Positions 1 through 7,804 of a stretch of DNA of 22,108 nucleotides are shown here, piece by piece. Numbering within the stretch: position 1 is the first letter of the stretch; each line of letters starts with the position of its first letter. The position numbers were made by a program, and so were the translations under genes. The stretch spans positions 1-22,108 of IMG/VR virus record IMGVR_UViG_3300034152_000380. The stretch is one strand, 5' to 3'. A model generated the notes under the pieces. It did not search any database, was not told the origin of the DNA, and saw nothing but the letters and a program-made list of their open reading frames with translations. Source of the DNA: a virus.

Positions 1-321
1 CCAGTATTTAACCAATTCAAACGACAAATCATCCTGAATAAACATACAATGTTCTGATATTCCAGATTCATACCACTCAATAAGAGTAGTAAATTCATTC
101 ATTACAATTGATGCATCTGATGGTGCTAATAGCATAAGATCTAACTTATGCCCCCACTCATCTATTTTATCAGTAGAAAATCTAGAAGCAGAAACTCTTG
201 TATAGTCTGTTATTCCCCATTTTTTAAACTCCCCCTCAATATGTTCTTTTCTATCTACTCTATGATCTAAATTTAAATAAAATATTGGTGGCAATCCTTT
301 CAATTTGTTTTCCAAATCCAT
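1..321 (-). CDS. Glycosyltransferase family 25-like protein, partial (N-terminal 107 residues)
   Basis: The frame is open from an ATG at 321 to the window edge, so only the N-terminal 107 residues are visible. The opening IFYLNLDHRVDRKEHIE (residues 13-29), followed by a GITDYTRVSA segment, resembles the start of family 25 (LPS biosynthesis type) glycosyltransferases. In that family 'Y.iNLd.r.dR' begins the nucleotide-sugar fold and 'R..A' follows the first helix. HCMFIQDDLSF near residues 91-101 fits the acidic sugar-nucleotide/metal-binding segment. The start overlaps the stop of the DegT-like gene by one base (TAATG), which indicates translational coupling. The inferred role is transfer of a sugar to a surface glycan or a virion protein. 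The acceptor and sugar cannot be read from the sequence, and the C-terminal half is outside the window. Confidence 0.6.
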   Translation of the reverse strand, partial: MDLENKLKGLPPIFYLNLDHRVDRKEHIEGEFKKWGITDYTRVSASRFSTDKIDEWGHKLDLMLLAPSDASIVMNEFTTLIEWYESGISEHCMFIQDDLSFELVKYW

Positions 322-941
322 TAGTTAAAAACCCTCATTTTTGGTAAATATGGATAATCTTGATACGTCCAATATTTTGGTTCCATATCCTTAACTTTAT
401 AAAACTTATTCAATCCATTCAATGCAGATTCTGGAGTCATGTAATAGTGATATCCCATTATATCTATATCCTGTTTTGACCATGGAATATCCATTCTTCT
501 ACCATCATAAGACATTTTCTTTAAAGTTTCATATGCAATAATATCATCAGTAAGTATCATTCCACCTCTACCAATAGAAAGATGTTTTCTAAATTGAAAA
601 CTTAAACACATATATGTTCCCGATATATAAGAATCCTGTTCCCAAAAAACAGCAGCATCTATAATATTAGTGTTACCTAAAGTATAGTTATTACTCCATT
701 TATTCTTTTCAAATTTCCAATTTAAATTAAGTTTTTTACAGATAAATGGGATAGAGATATAAGTATGCTCTGGAATAGTAACTTGATCATAACCCTCATA
801 TCTTAAACATAATTCAATTGCATGTGTACAAGAATCAGTAGCAATTGCATATTGTGAACCAAAATATTCTGCAATTACTTCTTCAAATTCTTGTACGTAT
901 GAAAATGGATTAGATTCCTTGTTCATATAATTTAAAGTCAT
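321..941 (-). CDS. Compact DegT/DnrJ/EryC1-like PLP-dependent sugar aminotransferase
   Basis: At 206 residues this is much shorter than the usual 360-400 of the DegT/DnrJ/EryC1/StrS family, but the landmark motifs are in order. They are YVQEFEEVIAEYFGSQYAIA (15-34) with the following TDSCTHAIEL; IPEHTY (56-61); IIDAA with Asp95 as the expected PLP-nitrogen partner; SFQFRKHLSIGRGGMI (114-129) with Lys119 as the expected Schiff-base lysine; and GYHYYMTPESALNGL (163-177). About 45 residues between strand regions before IIDAA and over 100 residues at the C terminus are missing relative to full-length members. These proteins normally transaminate nucleotide-linked keto-sugars. The ATG at 941 overlaps the sulfotransferase by 32 bases. 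A second ATG at 926 would overlap by 17 and is also possible; neither has a clear Shine-Dalgarno site. Whether it is active or a reduced paralogue is open. Confidence 0.7.
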   Translation of the reverse strand: MTLNYMNKESNPFSYVQEFEEVIAEYFGSQYAIATDSCTHAIELCLRYEGYDQVTIPEHTYISIPFICKKLNLNWKFEKNKWSNNYTLGNTNIIDAAVFWEQDSYISGTYMCLSFQFRKHLSIGRGGMILTDDIIAYETLKKMSYDGRRMDIPWSKQDIDIMGYHYYMTPESALNGLNKFYKVKDMEPKYWTYQDYPYLPKMRVFN

Positions 942-1641
942 CTTCGTATAATTTATTAAATTCTTCTGGATCTGGTTCTATATAGTCCTCATATATTTTT
1001 TCACATATTTTAGTGTAGTTTGGAACAAAATGTTTTGAATTTCTTAAATGCATTATTTCAAATGGTTTATACTTAAATCTCTCCAACTCATCGATTATAT
1101 TATCCCTAATAAAATTATTTACTTTTTCTGATAAGTTCTCATCCATTTTAAGCAATACAATATTACCATTGTTTTCAAAACATAATCTTAAAAATATTTT
1201 TTGTGGTGCAGTATGCTCATCATACACATACTTTTTACTTTTAATTTGTTTAAGAACCCAATCTAAAGGTGGTCTATATCTACACATAAACTCATTTAGA
1301 CCAGAAACCCATCTACCAACAGGGTCTCTAGTCACCGAAAAAAAAGTATGTCCAGATTCAACAAAATACTTTGCTAAAAAATCTGGATTTTTTGCCCTGG
1401 GCATTTTATCTAAGGGTATGAAGTTTGGATAACTCGTATTAAATGCTGTAGTAATAGAAGTGCTTCCACACTTATCAATATGCATATAAACAAGTTTATT
1501 TTTACTTTCCCAATAACAATTGACAAATCCTTCTTGATGAATAACTTGCCCCTTTAATCCTTTTTGCAACTTAAACGTAAAAGTGGAACAATTCTTTTCA
1601 TGATTTCGTATTACTTCATCAACTACCGCTCTTCTTTTCAT
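910..1641 (-). CDS. Sulfotransferase-family protein
   Basis: This 243-residue protein carries the two PAPS-binding signatures of sulfotransferases. VYMHIDKCGSTSITTAF (51-67) fits the 5'-phosphosulfate loop, with Lys57 and the GSTS turn. FFSVTRDPVGRWVSGL (100-115) fits the 3'-phosphate-binding segment, with Arg105-Asp-Pro and Ser113. Family members move sulfate from PAPS to hydroxyl or amino groups of carbohydrates or small molecules. No signal peptide or membrane segment is visible, so it would act in the host cytoplasm. Its ATG lies in an ATGA overlap with the stop of the oxygenase gene, and its 3' end overlaps the aminotransferase. This places it in one co-translated cassette. The family assignment is fairly secure; the acceptor is unknown. 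Confidence 0.75.
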   Translation of the reverse strand: MKRRAVVDEVIRNHEKNCSTFTFKLQKGLKGQVIHQEGFVNCYWESKNKLVYMHIDKCGSTSITTAFNTSYPNFIPLDKMPRAKNPDFLAKYFVESGHTFFSVTRDPVGRWVSGLNEFMCRYRPPLDWVLKQIKSKKYVYDEHTAPQKIFLRLCFENNGNIVLLKMDENLSEKVNNFIRDNIIDELERFKYKPFEIMHLRNSKHFVPNYTKICEKIYEDYIEPDPEEFNKLYEDDFKLYEQGI

Positions 1642-2174
1642 ATCATTGCTGTTATTTGTAATGTATATCTATTTTCAGACCCTATATTTGCTGCTATATG
1701 TGGAGTGCTTCCTTTCCAAGAATAATAATCGCCTTTAGACCAATTAACAATTGGATATTTATTTAATTCAAAATAGTGACCAGATTTCCAATCATCTAAA
1801 AATACCAATATTCTACAAACTTTATTTGAATCTTCTATATTATTAATACTTCTATATTTTACATAATAATCACTATGCTCTGGCATTATCGTTCCAGGTG
1901 GCATACAGTATATAGACATAATCAAATTATCTATTTGATATAGAGAATTTTCTATAAAGACTCCATTTTTTTTAATTTCATCCTTAATATCAAAACACCA
2001 TTGAGGAAGACCTCGATATTCTTCTTTCAATAGTCCAGTGTAATTTACATAATAATGACCCAAAGATTTCCAATAATTTACAGTATCATTGTCTGGAAAC
2101 TGTCTTCTATCTAGATATTCTATATTTTTAAAGTCTCCTATTAGTTTAGGATCTATAGAATTTTTAATAATCAT
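1638..2174 (-). CDS. 2-oxoglutarate/Fe(II)-dependent oxygenase-like protein
   Basis: The 178-residue protein has the facial triad expected of 2OG-Fe(II) dioxygenases: His100-x-Asp102 in MPEHSDYY, a distal His159 in GSTPHIAANI, and Arg169 ten residues later in GSENRYTLQIT as the likely 2-oxoglutarate carboxylate ligand. The spacing resembles aspartyl/prolyl-hydroxylase-type members. Several such oxygenases are known from cyanophage genomes, mostly without assigned substrates. It starts nine bases after the helicase 41 stop, and the spacer is almost entirely an A-run on the coding strand. It is followed by the sulfotransferase through an ATGA overlap. A hydroxylation feeding the sulfotransferase is an attractive but unproven idea. 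Confidence 0.72.
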   Translation of the reverse strand: MIIKNSIDPKLIGDFKNIEYLDRRQFPDNDTVNYWKSLGHYYVNYTGLLKEEYRGLPQWCFDIKDEIKKNGVFIENSLYQIDNLIMSIYCMPPGTIMPEHSDYYVKYRSINNIEDSNKVCRILVFLDDWKSGHYFELNKYPIVNWSKGDYYSWKGSTPHIAANIGSENRYTLQITAMI

Positions 2175-2183
2175 TTTTTTTTT

Positions 2184-3566
2184 TTAAAATTTAAAAGAAC
2201 CAAATTTTTCTTTTATAGAAGATTTTTTGCTGTCATCATATTCTTCATCTCTATCACCAGAATCAATAATTTCTTTTTGTGCATCCTGTTCACAATCATA
2301 CAATCTCATTTTTGCTCTGTCAATTCCAACAACAAATCTTTTATGTATAGTTGGATCATTATATCTATTTTTAAGTTGTTTTATCATAATTTGTCCCAAT
2401 TGTTCCAACTCTTCAGTGCTAATAAGGGCAAACATAAGATCAGCAGTAGCAGGGAGACCAAAGGATTCAGAAGTATCAGTAAGTTCAACATCAGAATTAC
2501 CGTAACCACTGCGAGTGGTTTGAGTAGCAGAGAAAATGGGGACATTGTATTCACAAGCCAACCCTCTAAGTTCTTCAGCAATCGACTTGATGAAAGTATA
2601 AGAGTTGATATTACTATTTCCCCTATACCGAGAGGAAGCACAAATATTAAGGTAATCAATAAAAATAATATTAGGTTTAAATGACTTCTTAAGTGCAAGT
2701 TCATTAAGAAGTGCCTTAAAATGTCCACTATGAGCAGAAGCAGTGGGATACTCTTTAATTATAAGAGTTCCTTGAGTTTTTTTGACAATACTATTAACCT
2801 TACTTTCAAAAATTTGCTTAGGTAAATCAACCAATTCTTGAATAGGAACATTCAGAAGATTGGCATCAATTCTCTCTGCAATTTTTTCTTCTGCCATCTC
2901 CAAAGTAATGTAAAGAACATTATATCCTTGCAAAAGACAAGCAGAAGCCATGTGACACATAAAAAGAGATTTACCAACCCCAGTTCCAGCAAGAGCAATA
3001 TTGAGAGTTTTATTTGGAAGTCCACCTTTGGTAATCTTATTAAGATACTCAATATCAAATGGAATTTTTTCTAATTTCCTATGATAAAATTCATACCTTT
3101 GTTCAGAATTTGCAAAGTAATCATGCCCAATATTATTATCAAAAGATACTGATAAAGCATCACTCAAAATAGACGGAATTGCATCTCTACTTTTTTTATC
3201 ATCTTTACCATCAGCAATATGAATTGCCTCCATCAAAGCAATATAAATTGCCCTATCCCTACACCATTTTTCTGTTGTATCAATTAACCATCCATGCTCG
3301 GTAGGATGATAATCTAAATTATTAAAAAAAACTTCAAACTCTTTTACATTATCTTGAGTTATATCACTTCTATTGGATATCTCAATTTTTAATGCTTCTA
3401 TTGTAATTTGAGTATTGTATTTTGAAATAAATTTAACAACTTCTTGGAAAATTATTTTTTGTGAGGGATCACTGAAGTAATTTTCTTGTATAAATGGAAT
3501 GACTTTACGGGAGTATTCTTCATCAAATATTAAATTTTTAAGTACCGTATTCTCAACATTATCCAT
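2184..3566 (-). CDS. 41: Replicative DNA helicase, T4 gp41-like (DnaB family)
   Basis: The 460-residue length is close to T4 gp41 (475). The N-terminal half is an all-helical DnaB-like domain. The RecA-like core carries Walker A AGTGVGKS (193-200), the catalytic glutamate in YITLEM (Glu223), and Walker B IIFIDYLNI (Asp304). A later SATQTTRSG segment fits the arginine-glutamine sensor of DnaB helicases. It forms the hexameric 5'-3' helicase that unwinds the fork and recruits the primase. No primase (gp61) or loader (gp59) gene is in this window. The gene starts three bases after the uvsX stop and is the last core replication gene before the accessory cassette. Confidence 0.95.
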   Translation of the reverse strand: MDNVENTVLKNLIFDEEYSRKVIPFIQENYFSDPSQKIIFQEVVKFISKYNTQITIEALKIEISNRSDITQDNVKEFEVFFNNLDYHPTEHGWLIDTTEKWCRDRAIYIALMEAIHIADGKDDKKSRDAIPSILSDALSVSFDNNIGHDYFANSEQRYEFYHRKLEKIPFDIEYLNKITKGGLPNKTLNIALAGTGVGKSLFMCHMASACLLQGYNVLYITLEMAEEKIAERIDANLLNVPIQELVDLPKQIFESKVNSIVKKTQGTLIIKEYPTASAHSGHFKALLNELALKKSFKPNIIFIDYLNICASSRYRGNSNINSYTFIKSIAEELRGLACEYNVPIFSATQTTRSGYGNSDVELTDTSESFGLPATADLMFALISTEELEQLGQIMIKQLKNRYNDPTIHKRFVVGIDRAKMRLYDCEQDAQKEIIDSGDRDEEYDDSKKSSIKEKFGSFKF

Positions 3567-3569
3567 TAA

Positions 3570-4586
3570 TTATTTTCCGTAACTAAATTCTTCCTTTGCA
3601 ATTTCATCAAGTTTTTCCATCACTTCTGGAGTAAAATAGACTTCTGGTTCTTTAAGAATTGCTTTGGCATAGACTTTCTTGGTCTCACCATCAACAGTCA
3701 TTTCATATCTACCAGCAACGTTTTTCCAAAGTCCTCCAATCTCACCGAGTTCAAGAAGACCATAATATCGATCAAGACCACGCTCATCATAAAACAAACG
3801 AATTTCCACATCTTTATTCTCTTTACTTAGACGCGACTTAGCAGTCTTTGCCTTGATAACATTTCCAACGACTTCCGTTCCGTCCTTCTCCTTTTTCTTG
3901 CTAAGATAAATGATCGTAGAGGCAGCGTACTTAAGACCGCTACCACCACCCATTTCTTTTGTAGGAACATAAGCACCGATGACATCGTAGGTATGATTGG
4001 TTACAATCATTGGAATGTTTGCTTGACCCAACTTCAAAGTTAGCATTCTGAAGGCACCCTTGACCAGTTGGGATTTTGTCATATCACGAACTTGCTTGTC
4101 GTTGAGTGCATCAGTAATCTCCTTTTCGGTTGATAACATACCTAAGGAGTCTAGCACAAACATACAAGGTTTGCGTTCATCTACGGGTTTCTTTAAGTAT
4201 ATATCTACTGCCTTCAGTGCTTTACTACGAAACTCCTCAATTGTAACAACATTTACAACAACTACTCTAGTTAAATCAAGTCCACGACTTTCAAGAAGAG
4301 ACTTATTAATTGCTGCTTCAGTGTCAAAGTACAGACAGTAACCGTCAGGATTAGAATCCAAAAAGTTTTTAACAACAGCGAGAGAGAAGAAAGTTTTGCC
4401 AGTAGAAGACTCACCAGCAATGGCAGTAATCTTATTCCCAGATACACCACCAAATATACTACCTGAAACCAATGCATTAAAAATATACGAACCTGTGTCC
4501 ACATAAGTTTCAGTCTCATCAATATCTGATGCTAATTTAGTATAGTCATCACCAATTTCTTTTACAATATCTTTAAGAAAATCCAT
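3570..4586 (-). CDS. uvsX: UvsX, RecA-like recombinase
   Basis: The 338-residue protein is somewhat shorter than T4 UvsX (391). Walker A is GESSTGKT (58-65), Walker B is CMFVLDSLGM (141-150), and a RecA-type L1/L2 region follows, including TNHTYDV and MGGGSGLKY. It forms the presynaptic filament on single-stranded DNA and catalyses strand invasion for recombination-dependent replication and repair. The ATG overlaps the polymerase stop by one base (TAATG). Its DNA looks less AT-rich than the flanking genes in places: I counted 26 G or C in bases 3901-3960. This may reflect stronger codon selection on a highly conserved gene. Confidence 0.95.
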   Translation of the reverse strand: MDFLKDIVKEIGDDYTKLASDIDETETYVDTGSYIFNALVSGSIFGGVSGNKITAIAGESSTGKTFFSLAVVKNFLDSNPDGYCLYFDTEAAINKSLLESRGLDLTRVVVVNVVTIEEFRSKALKAVDIYLKKPVDERKPCMFVLDSLGMLSTEKEITDALNDKQVRDMTKSQLVKGAFRMLTLKLGQANIPMIVTNHTYDVIGAYVPTKEMGGGSGLKYAASTIIYLSKKKEKDGTEVVGNVIKAKTAKSRLSKENKDVEIRLFYDERGLDRYYGLLELGEIGGLWKNVAGRYEMTVDGETKKVYAKAILKEPEVYFTPEVMEKLDEIAKEEFSYGK

Positions 4587-7081
4587 TAGTTAAAAAATGA
4601 TTCAAGGTTTACAGTTTTTTCTACATTCCAACCAATTGCATCTAAAATAGATTTAAGTGGTTCAACAAAACTCTTTTCAAATTGTAGGTCATAATCAATA
4701 TACTTGTCAATTCCAAGTTCTAAAGGAAAATCTTGAATGAATGAAATTACATTTTCCCTAATTGGATTTGCTTTTTTTAAATATAAGAATTTAATTTTTT
4801 CACCATTATTAATCAAAGAGTATTTATTAGTAAGATTTTTATTTTTAATATAATAATTGAATAACAAGGCACCGCGAATATGAATCGGTGTTCCTTTTAC
4901 ATATATTGAATTTGATGATTTATATTTTTGAACATCAGAAGCTGTTCTTGGAAATGAAATTTGTTCTGGAGGAAAATTTCTAAATTCTTTACGACTTCTT
5001 TCAATAAAATCAATAACCTCATCTTCAGTACCACTCATCATCAACTTAAGAGCATCTTTAATCATTTTACGACAAGGTGCTGGGGTAGATGATTTAACTG
5101 CTTCAATACCCATCATCTTAAGTTTAGGTTCTTCATAGCGAACACCTTCACTATCCCATACATTAAGAATATAACGCTTCTTAGCAGTCCAAATACCACG
5201 ATCAGCAATATTCTCCCTCTTCATTTGCATTTTTTGGTCATATGCATTGAGATACTGGGCCAATTCTTGGTAAGAACTTTCAATATACTTTTCAAGTTCC
5301 ATTTCACAGATCTTATTAAGGAAGTCAACAATGCCTTTAGTAGTTTTTTCTCTTCCCTGGTATACCTTATCGATAAGAGGACCCATATTAAGATAAATGG
5401 AATCGGTATCAGAAGCAATGACATAATCAACATCATTTGTTTTAAGAATTCTATTTAGATACAGGTTCATCTTGTTTTCAATCCAACGGATTGAAACCTG
5501 ACCAGATAAAGTAATTGCTTCTGCATTTGCTAATTTAAAATACCTGAAGTATTGATTACCAATAGCACCATAAGCAGAGTTAAGAGAAATCTTCTTCGCC
5601 ATTTGAATGTTGTTACATCTGGCGATTTCCTTTTCAAGGTCTTTAGTAGGAGTCTTCTCATACTGTTGTTTTGCTTCAAGCATTTTTTTCTTAAAAATTT
5701 TGCGCTCACCATACATCTTCTCCATCAATTCAGGAAGAAATCCACGAACATCTTTACGATACATTGCACCATTAGCACACACCGCATAATCAGAATAATC
5801 ATCAAACTTTATTTGGCGATTAAGAATTTTTTCTACTGTTACTGATGGGTGTTTTTCTTCTAACAAAGTTTCTGGAGAAATATTATATTGCATAATCAAA
5901 TGTGGATATAGAGAATTTAAGTCAAAACTCACAACCCAATCATATTTTCCAGGAATTGGTTCTTTAACATATGCTCCAGCATATTTTGATTCTTTGTCAG
6001 TGCTTTCTTTTGGTGGAATTACGATGTTTCTATTTTTCAAGTAATTGAAGATAATTGTATCCCACATTCTTACTTGATAAAAAACATCTTCATAATTAAC
6101 TTTGGCATCGTATGCCATGGTTAACGCAAGATCAATTAACTTCATCTTGTCTTCCAAACGGTCAACAAGTTCTACGTCAATAATGTTGTACTCTACAAAC
6201 TTTTGCCACCCATTAGTATAAAAATCTTTAAAAGTATCAAATTCAGAGTGGTCAAGTTTTTTCTGCCCTAACTCCACATTGGCAATATGGTCCAGACGAT
6301 ATGATTCTTGATTAGTATATGTGAATTTTTTATATAGATCCAAATAATCTAATTGAGATATTCCACCAATATCATAAGATATTTGCTTTCTACCAGAAAC
6401 ATATAATTCTCGTTCTGTGACTAATCCCCAAGGAGAAAGTCTTTTCATCAGTTTTTCATTTAAAACCCTATCCAACCTTCTTACAATATAAGGAATATCA
6501 TAAAGTTTACTATTCCATCCAGTAATGACTTCTGGAGTATTCTCCATCCACCAATTAATAAAATCGTTTAGAAGATCATATTCATTATTGAATCTTTTAT
6601 AATAAACATTATCTTGCTTAATTTTAAAAGGTCCTTGACCCCAAGTGACAATTTCTTTTGTTGTATAATCTTGAATGGTAATTAGAAGAATTTCTTCCGC
6701 AGCACTTTCAACATCTGGAAATCCATTCTCAGAGGCAACCTCAATATCAATTGTAAATACTTTAATTTTATTAATATCAAATTTTATTTCCGATTCTTTA
6801 TAATTATCAGAGATGTATTGATAGATATATCTGTCATTTCCATAAATTTTAAACCCATCAACTCCCTCATACTTTTTAATAAATTCTCTACATTCTCTTA
6901 CAAATCCAGGATTGACTTTTTCAACATATTCCCCAGCAAGAGTTTGATATTTTGTCTTTTTATTAGCAGGTACAAAAAGGGTCGGAGTAAATTTCTCCCT
7001 GGTCATGAAGCTTCTACCATCTTCATATCCACGAACAAGAAATTGGTCTCCGACCATTTGAACATTGGTATAAAACCTCAT
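4586..7081 (-). CDS. 43: Family B DNA polymerase, T4 gp43-like
   Basis: The protein has 831 residues (T4 gp43 has 898). The exonuclease domain shows Exo I FTIDIE (Asp112, Glu114), Exo II around NSKLYDIPYI (Asp195) and Exo III YNIIDVELVD (Asp302). The polymerase domain shows motif A DLNSLYP (from Asp387), motif B KKISLNSAYG (496-505) and motif C SDTDS (Asp558, Asp560). All catalytic residues are present, so both proofreading and synthesis should be intact. The C-terminal NLESFFN resembles the short clamp-binding tail of T4 polymerase. The gene is contiguous, with no intron or split, and is coupled to its neighbours by one-base TAATG overlaps on both sides. Confidence 0.97.
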   Translation of the reverse strand: MRFYTNVQMVGDQFLVRGYEDGRSFMTREKFTPTLFVPANKKTKYQTLAGEYVEKVNPGFVRECREFIKKYEGVDGFKIYGNDRYIYQYISDNYKESEIKFDINKIKVFTIDIEVASENGFPDVESAAEEILLITIQDYTTKEIVTWGQGPFKIKQDNVYYKRFNNEYDLLNDFINWWMENTPEVITGWNSKLYDIPYIVRRLDRVLNEKLMKRLSPWGLVTERELYVSGRKQISYDIGGISQLDYLDLYKKFTYTNQESYRLDHIANVELGQKKLDHSEFDTFKDFYTNGWQKFVEYNIIDVELVDRLEDKMKLIDLALTMAYDAKVNYEDVFYQVRMWDTIIFNYLKNRNIVIPPKESTDKESKYAGAYVKEPIPGKYDWVVSFDLNSLYPHLIMQYNISPETLLEEKHPSVTVEKILNRQIKFDDYSDYAVCANGAMYRKDVRGFLPELMEKMYGERKIFKKKMLEAKQQYEKTPTKDLEKEIARCNNIQMAKKISLNSAYGAIGNQYFRYFKLANAEAITLSGQVSIRWIENKMNLYLNRILKTNDVDYVIASDTDSIYLNMGPLIDKVYQGREKTTKGIVDFLNKICEMELEKYIESSYQELAQYLNAYDQKMQMKRENIADRGIWTAKKRYILNVWDSEGVRYEEPKLKMMGIEAVKSSTPAPCRKMIKDALKLMMSGTEDEVIDFIERSRKEFRNFPPEQISFPRTASDVQKYKSSNSIYVKGTPIHIRGALLFNYYIKNKNLTNKYSLINNGEKIKFLYLKKANPIRENVISFIQDFPLELGIDKYIDYDLQFEKSFVEPLKSILDAIGWNVEKTVNLESFFN

Positions 7082-7341
7082 TACTTAGTCAAGTCACCAT
7101 ACAGTTTTTTTATTCTATCACTCGGTTCTGCAATCGTCAAGATTTTATCTGAATGAATCATAAACTCTGATTGTTTTGTCAATTCATTCAACCAAGGAGA
7201 TAATGTACCATCTGGCAAAATGTTAAAAGGTTCGATTAATTTACAATCTGGTTCACCAATATCAGCAGAAGATGCCTCTTCAATTTTTGAAATCAATGTT
7301 CCACCACTTTGAAATACAATTACTTTTGTTTCTTGTTCCAT
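7081..7341 (-). CDS. Sm-like small protein, paralogue C (upstream of gene 43)
   Basis: This 86-residue protein is of unknown function. It shares an ordered pattern with the products at 7343-7684 and 20647-21054: an N-terminal VFQSGGTLISKI (9-20) matching KTGE.I.S.V, then a Pro-containing turn (EPF, 37-39), a P-W-[LI] element (SPWLNEL, 48-54), and ILTIAEPSDRIKKLY (67-81). The glycine-containing first-strand turn and short beta-rich layout suggest the Sm/LSm-like small-barrel fold; I recall a structural report of an Sm-like protein of putative cyanophage origin. Here the usual KTGE is reduced to SGG. The gene is coupled to polymerase 43 by a TAATG overlap. Fold and role are inferences from pattern only. 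Confidence 0.6.
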   Translation of the reverse strand: MEQETKVIVFQSGGTLISKIEEASSADIGEPDCKLIEPFNILPDGTLSPWLNELTKQSEFMIHSDKILTIAEPSDRIKKLYGDLTK

Positions 7342-7342
7342 A

Positions 7343-7684
7343 TCAATTATCCTCGTTTAAAATTATAGATTGTGATTCAGATTCTTCAGATACTTTAAGA
7401 ATATCCCTCAAATACATACCATAAAGTTCATCTACTGGATCGATAAATGTTACAATCCAGTCAAGAGGGACTGGAAATCTAATTCCTTTACCGAGAGGAA
7501 TCCAAGGATTCAAATTAATATCAAAAGATGCGCCACCTGTTTTTTTATTAATTTTTGGTTCTGTTGTTTTTACTACACAAGGTTTAATAAAAAAGTAACC
7601 AACTACTTTTTCTTCTAACAACATTTCTTCAACTTGAGAGATAATTTGCTCTCCTGTTTTCACAACTGCTAACTTAATTGCCAT
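7343..7684 (-). CDS. Sm-like small protein, paralogue B
   Basis: At 113 residues, this protein begins with VVKTGEQIISQV (7-18) and continues with a lysine-rich insertion (41-49), NPWIPL (59-64) and IVTFIDPVDELYGMY (77-91). These match the same ordered elements in the proteins at 7081-7341 and 20647-21054. The likely fold is the small beta-barrel of Sm-like proteins, which in other systems oligomerise and bind RNA. It is the first gene of the transcription unit that includes the polymerase, 24 or so bases downstream of the likely transcription start. Its stop lies one base before the ATG of the next Sm-like gene. No Shine-Dalgarno site is visible; the leader is an A/T tract. The C-terminal tail is acidic and serine-rich. 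Confidence 0.65.
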   Translation of the reverse strand: MAIKLAVVKTGEQIISQVEEMLLEEKVVGYFFIKPCVVKTTEPKINKKTGGASFDINLNPWIPLGKGIRFPVPLDWIVTFIDPVDELYGMYLRDILKVSEESESQSIILNEDN

Positions 7685-7713
7685 ATTTTTTTAATTTAGT
7701 TTAGTTTAATTCT

Positions 7714-7742
7714 ATACTAGCACAAACAATAAAAAAGGGCAA
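7714..7742 (-). promoter_or_regulatory. Candidate sigma-70-type promoter for the Sm-like/43/uvsX/41 unit
   Basis: On the minus strand a -35-like TTGCCC (7737-7742) is followed after 17 bases by TAGTAT (7714-7719), which has a TGC just upstream giving an extended -10. It lies directly after the hsp20 terminator and about 30 bases before the ATG at 7684. The -35 shares bases with the terminator stem. Consensus match is moderate. Confidence 0.5.
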
Positions 7743-7767
7743 CAGTTGATAGTTGCCAACCTTGCCC
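7737..7767 (-). terminator. Rho-independent terminator after hsp20
   Basis: On the minus strand GGGCAA (7762-7767) pairs with TTGCCC (7737-7742), and an alternative inner stem GGCAAC/GTTGCC is also possible. The stem is followed directly by six T residues (7731-7736). This ends the hsp20 transcript before the polymerase unit. Confidence 0.8.
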
Positions 7768-7779
7768 TATTTGACGACG

Positions 7780-7802
7780 ATATTTGGGATATACCCAAAT
7801 AT
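7780..7802 (-). other. Perfect 9-bp hairpin just after the hsp20 stop
   Basis: Bases 7780-7788 and 7794-7802 form a perfect 9-bp inverted repeat with a 5-base loop, two bases past the hsp20 stop codon. It lacks a T-run, so it is not itself an intrinsic terminator. It could protect the 3' end of the hsp20 mRNA or pause polymerase ahead of the terminator at 7737-7767. Confidence 0.65.
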
Positions 7803-7804
7803 AT

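Noticed and set aside
5552-5845. Plus-strand open frame of 97 codons
   Set aside because: It lies wholly inside the polymerase gene across motif B and nearby conserved residues and is a shadow frame rich in Phe/Leu/Ile from AT-rich antisense.
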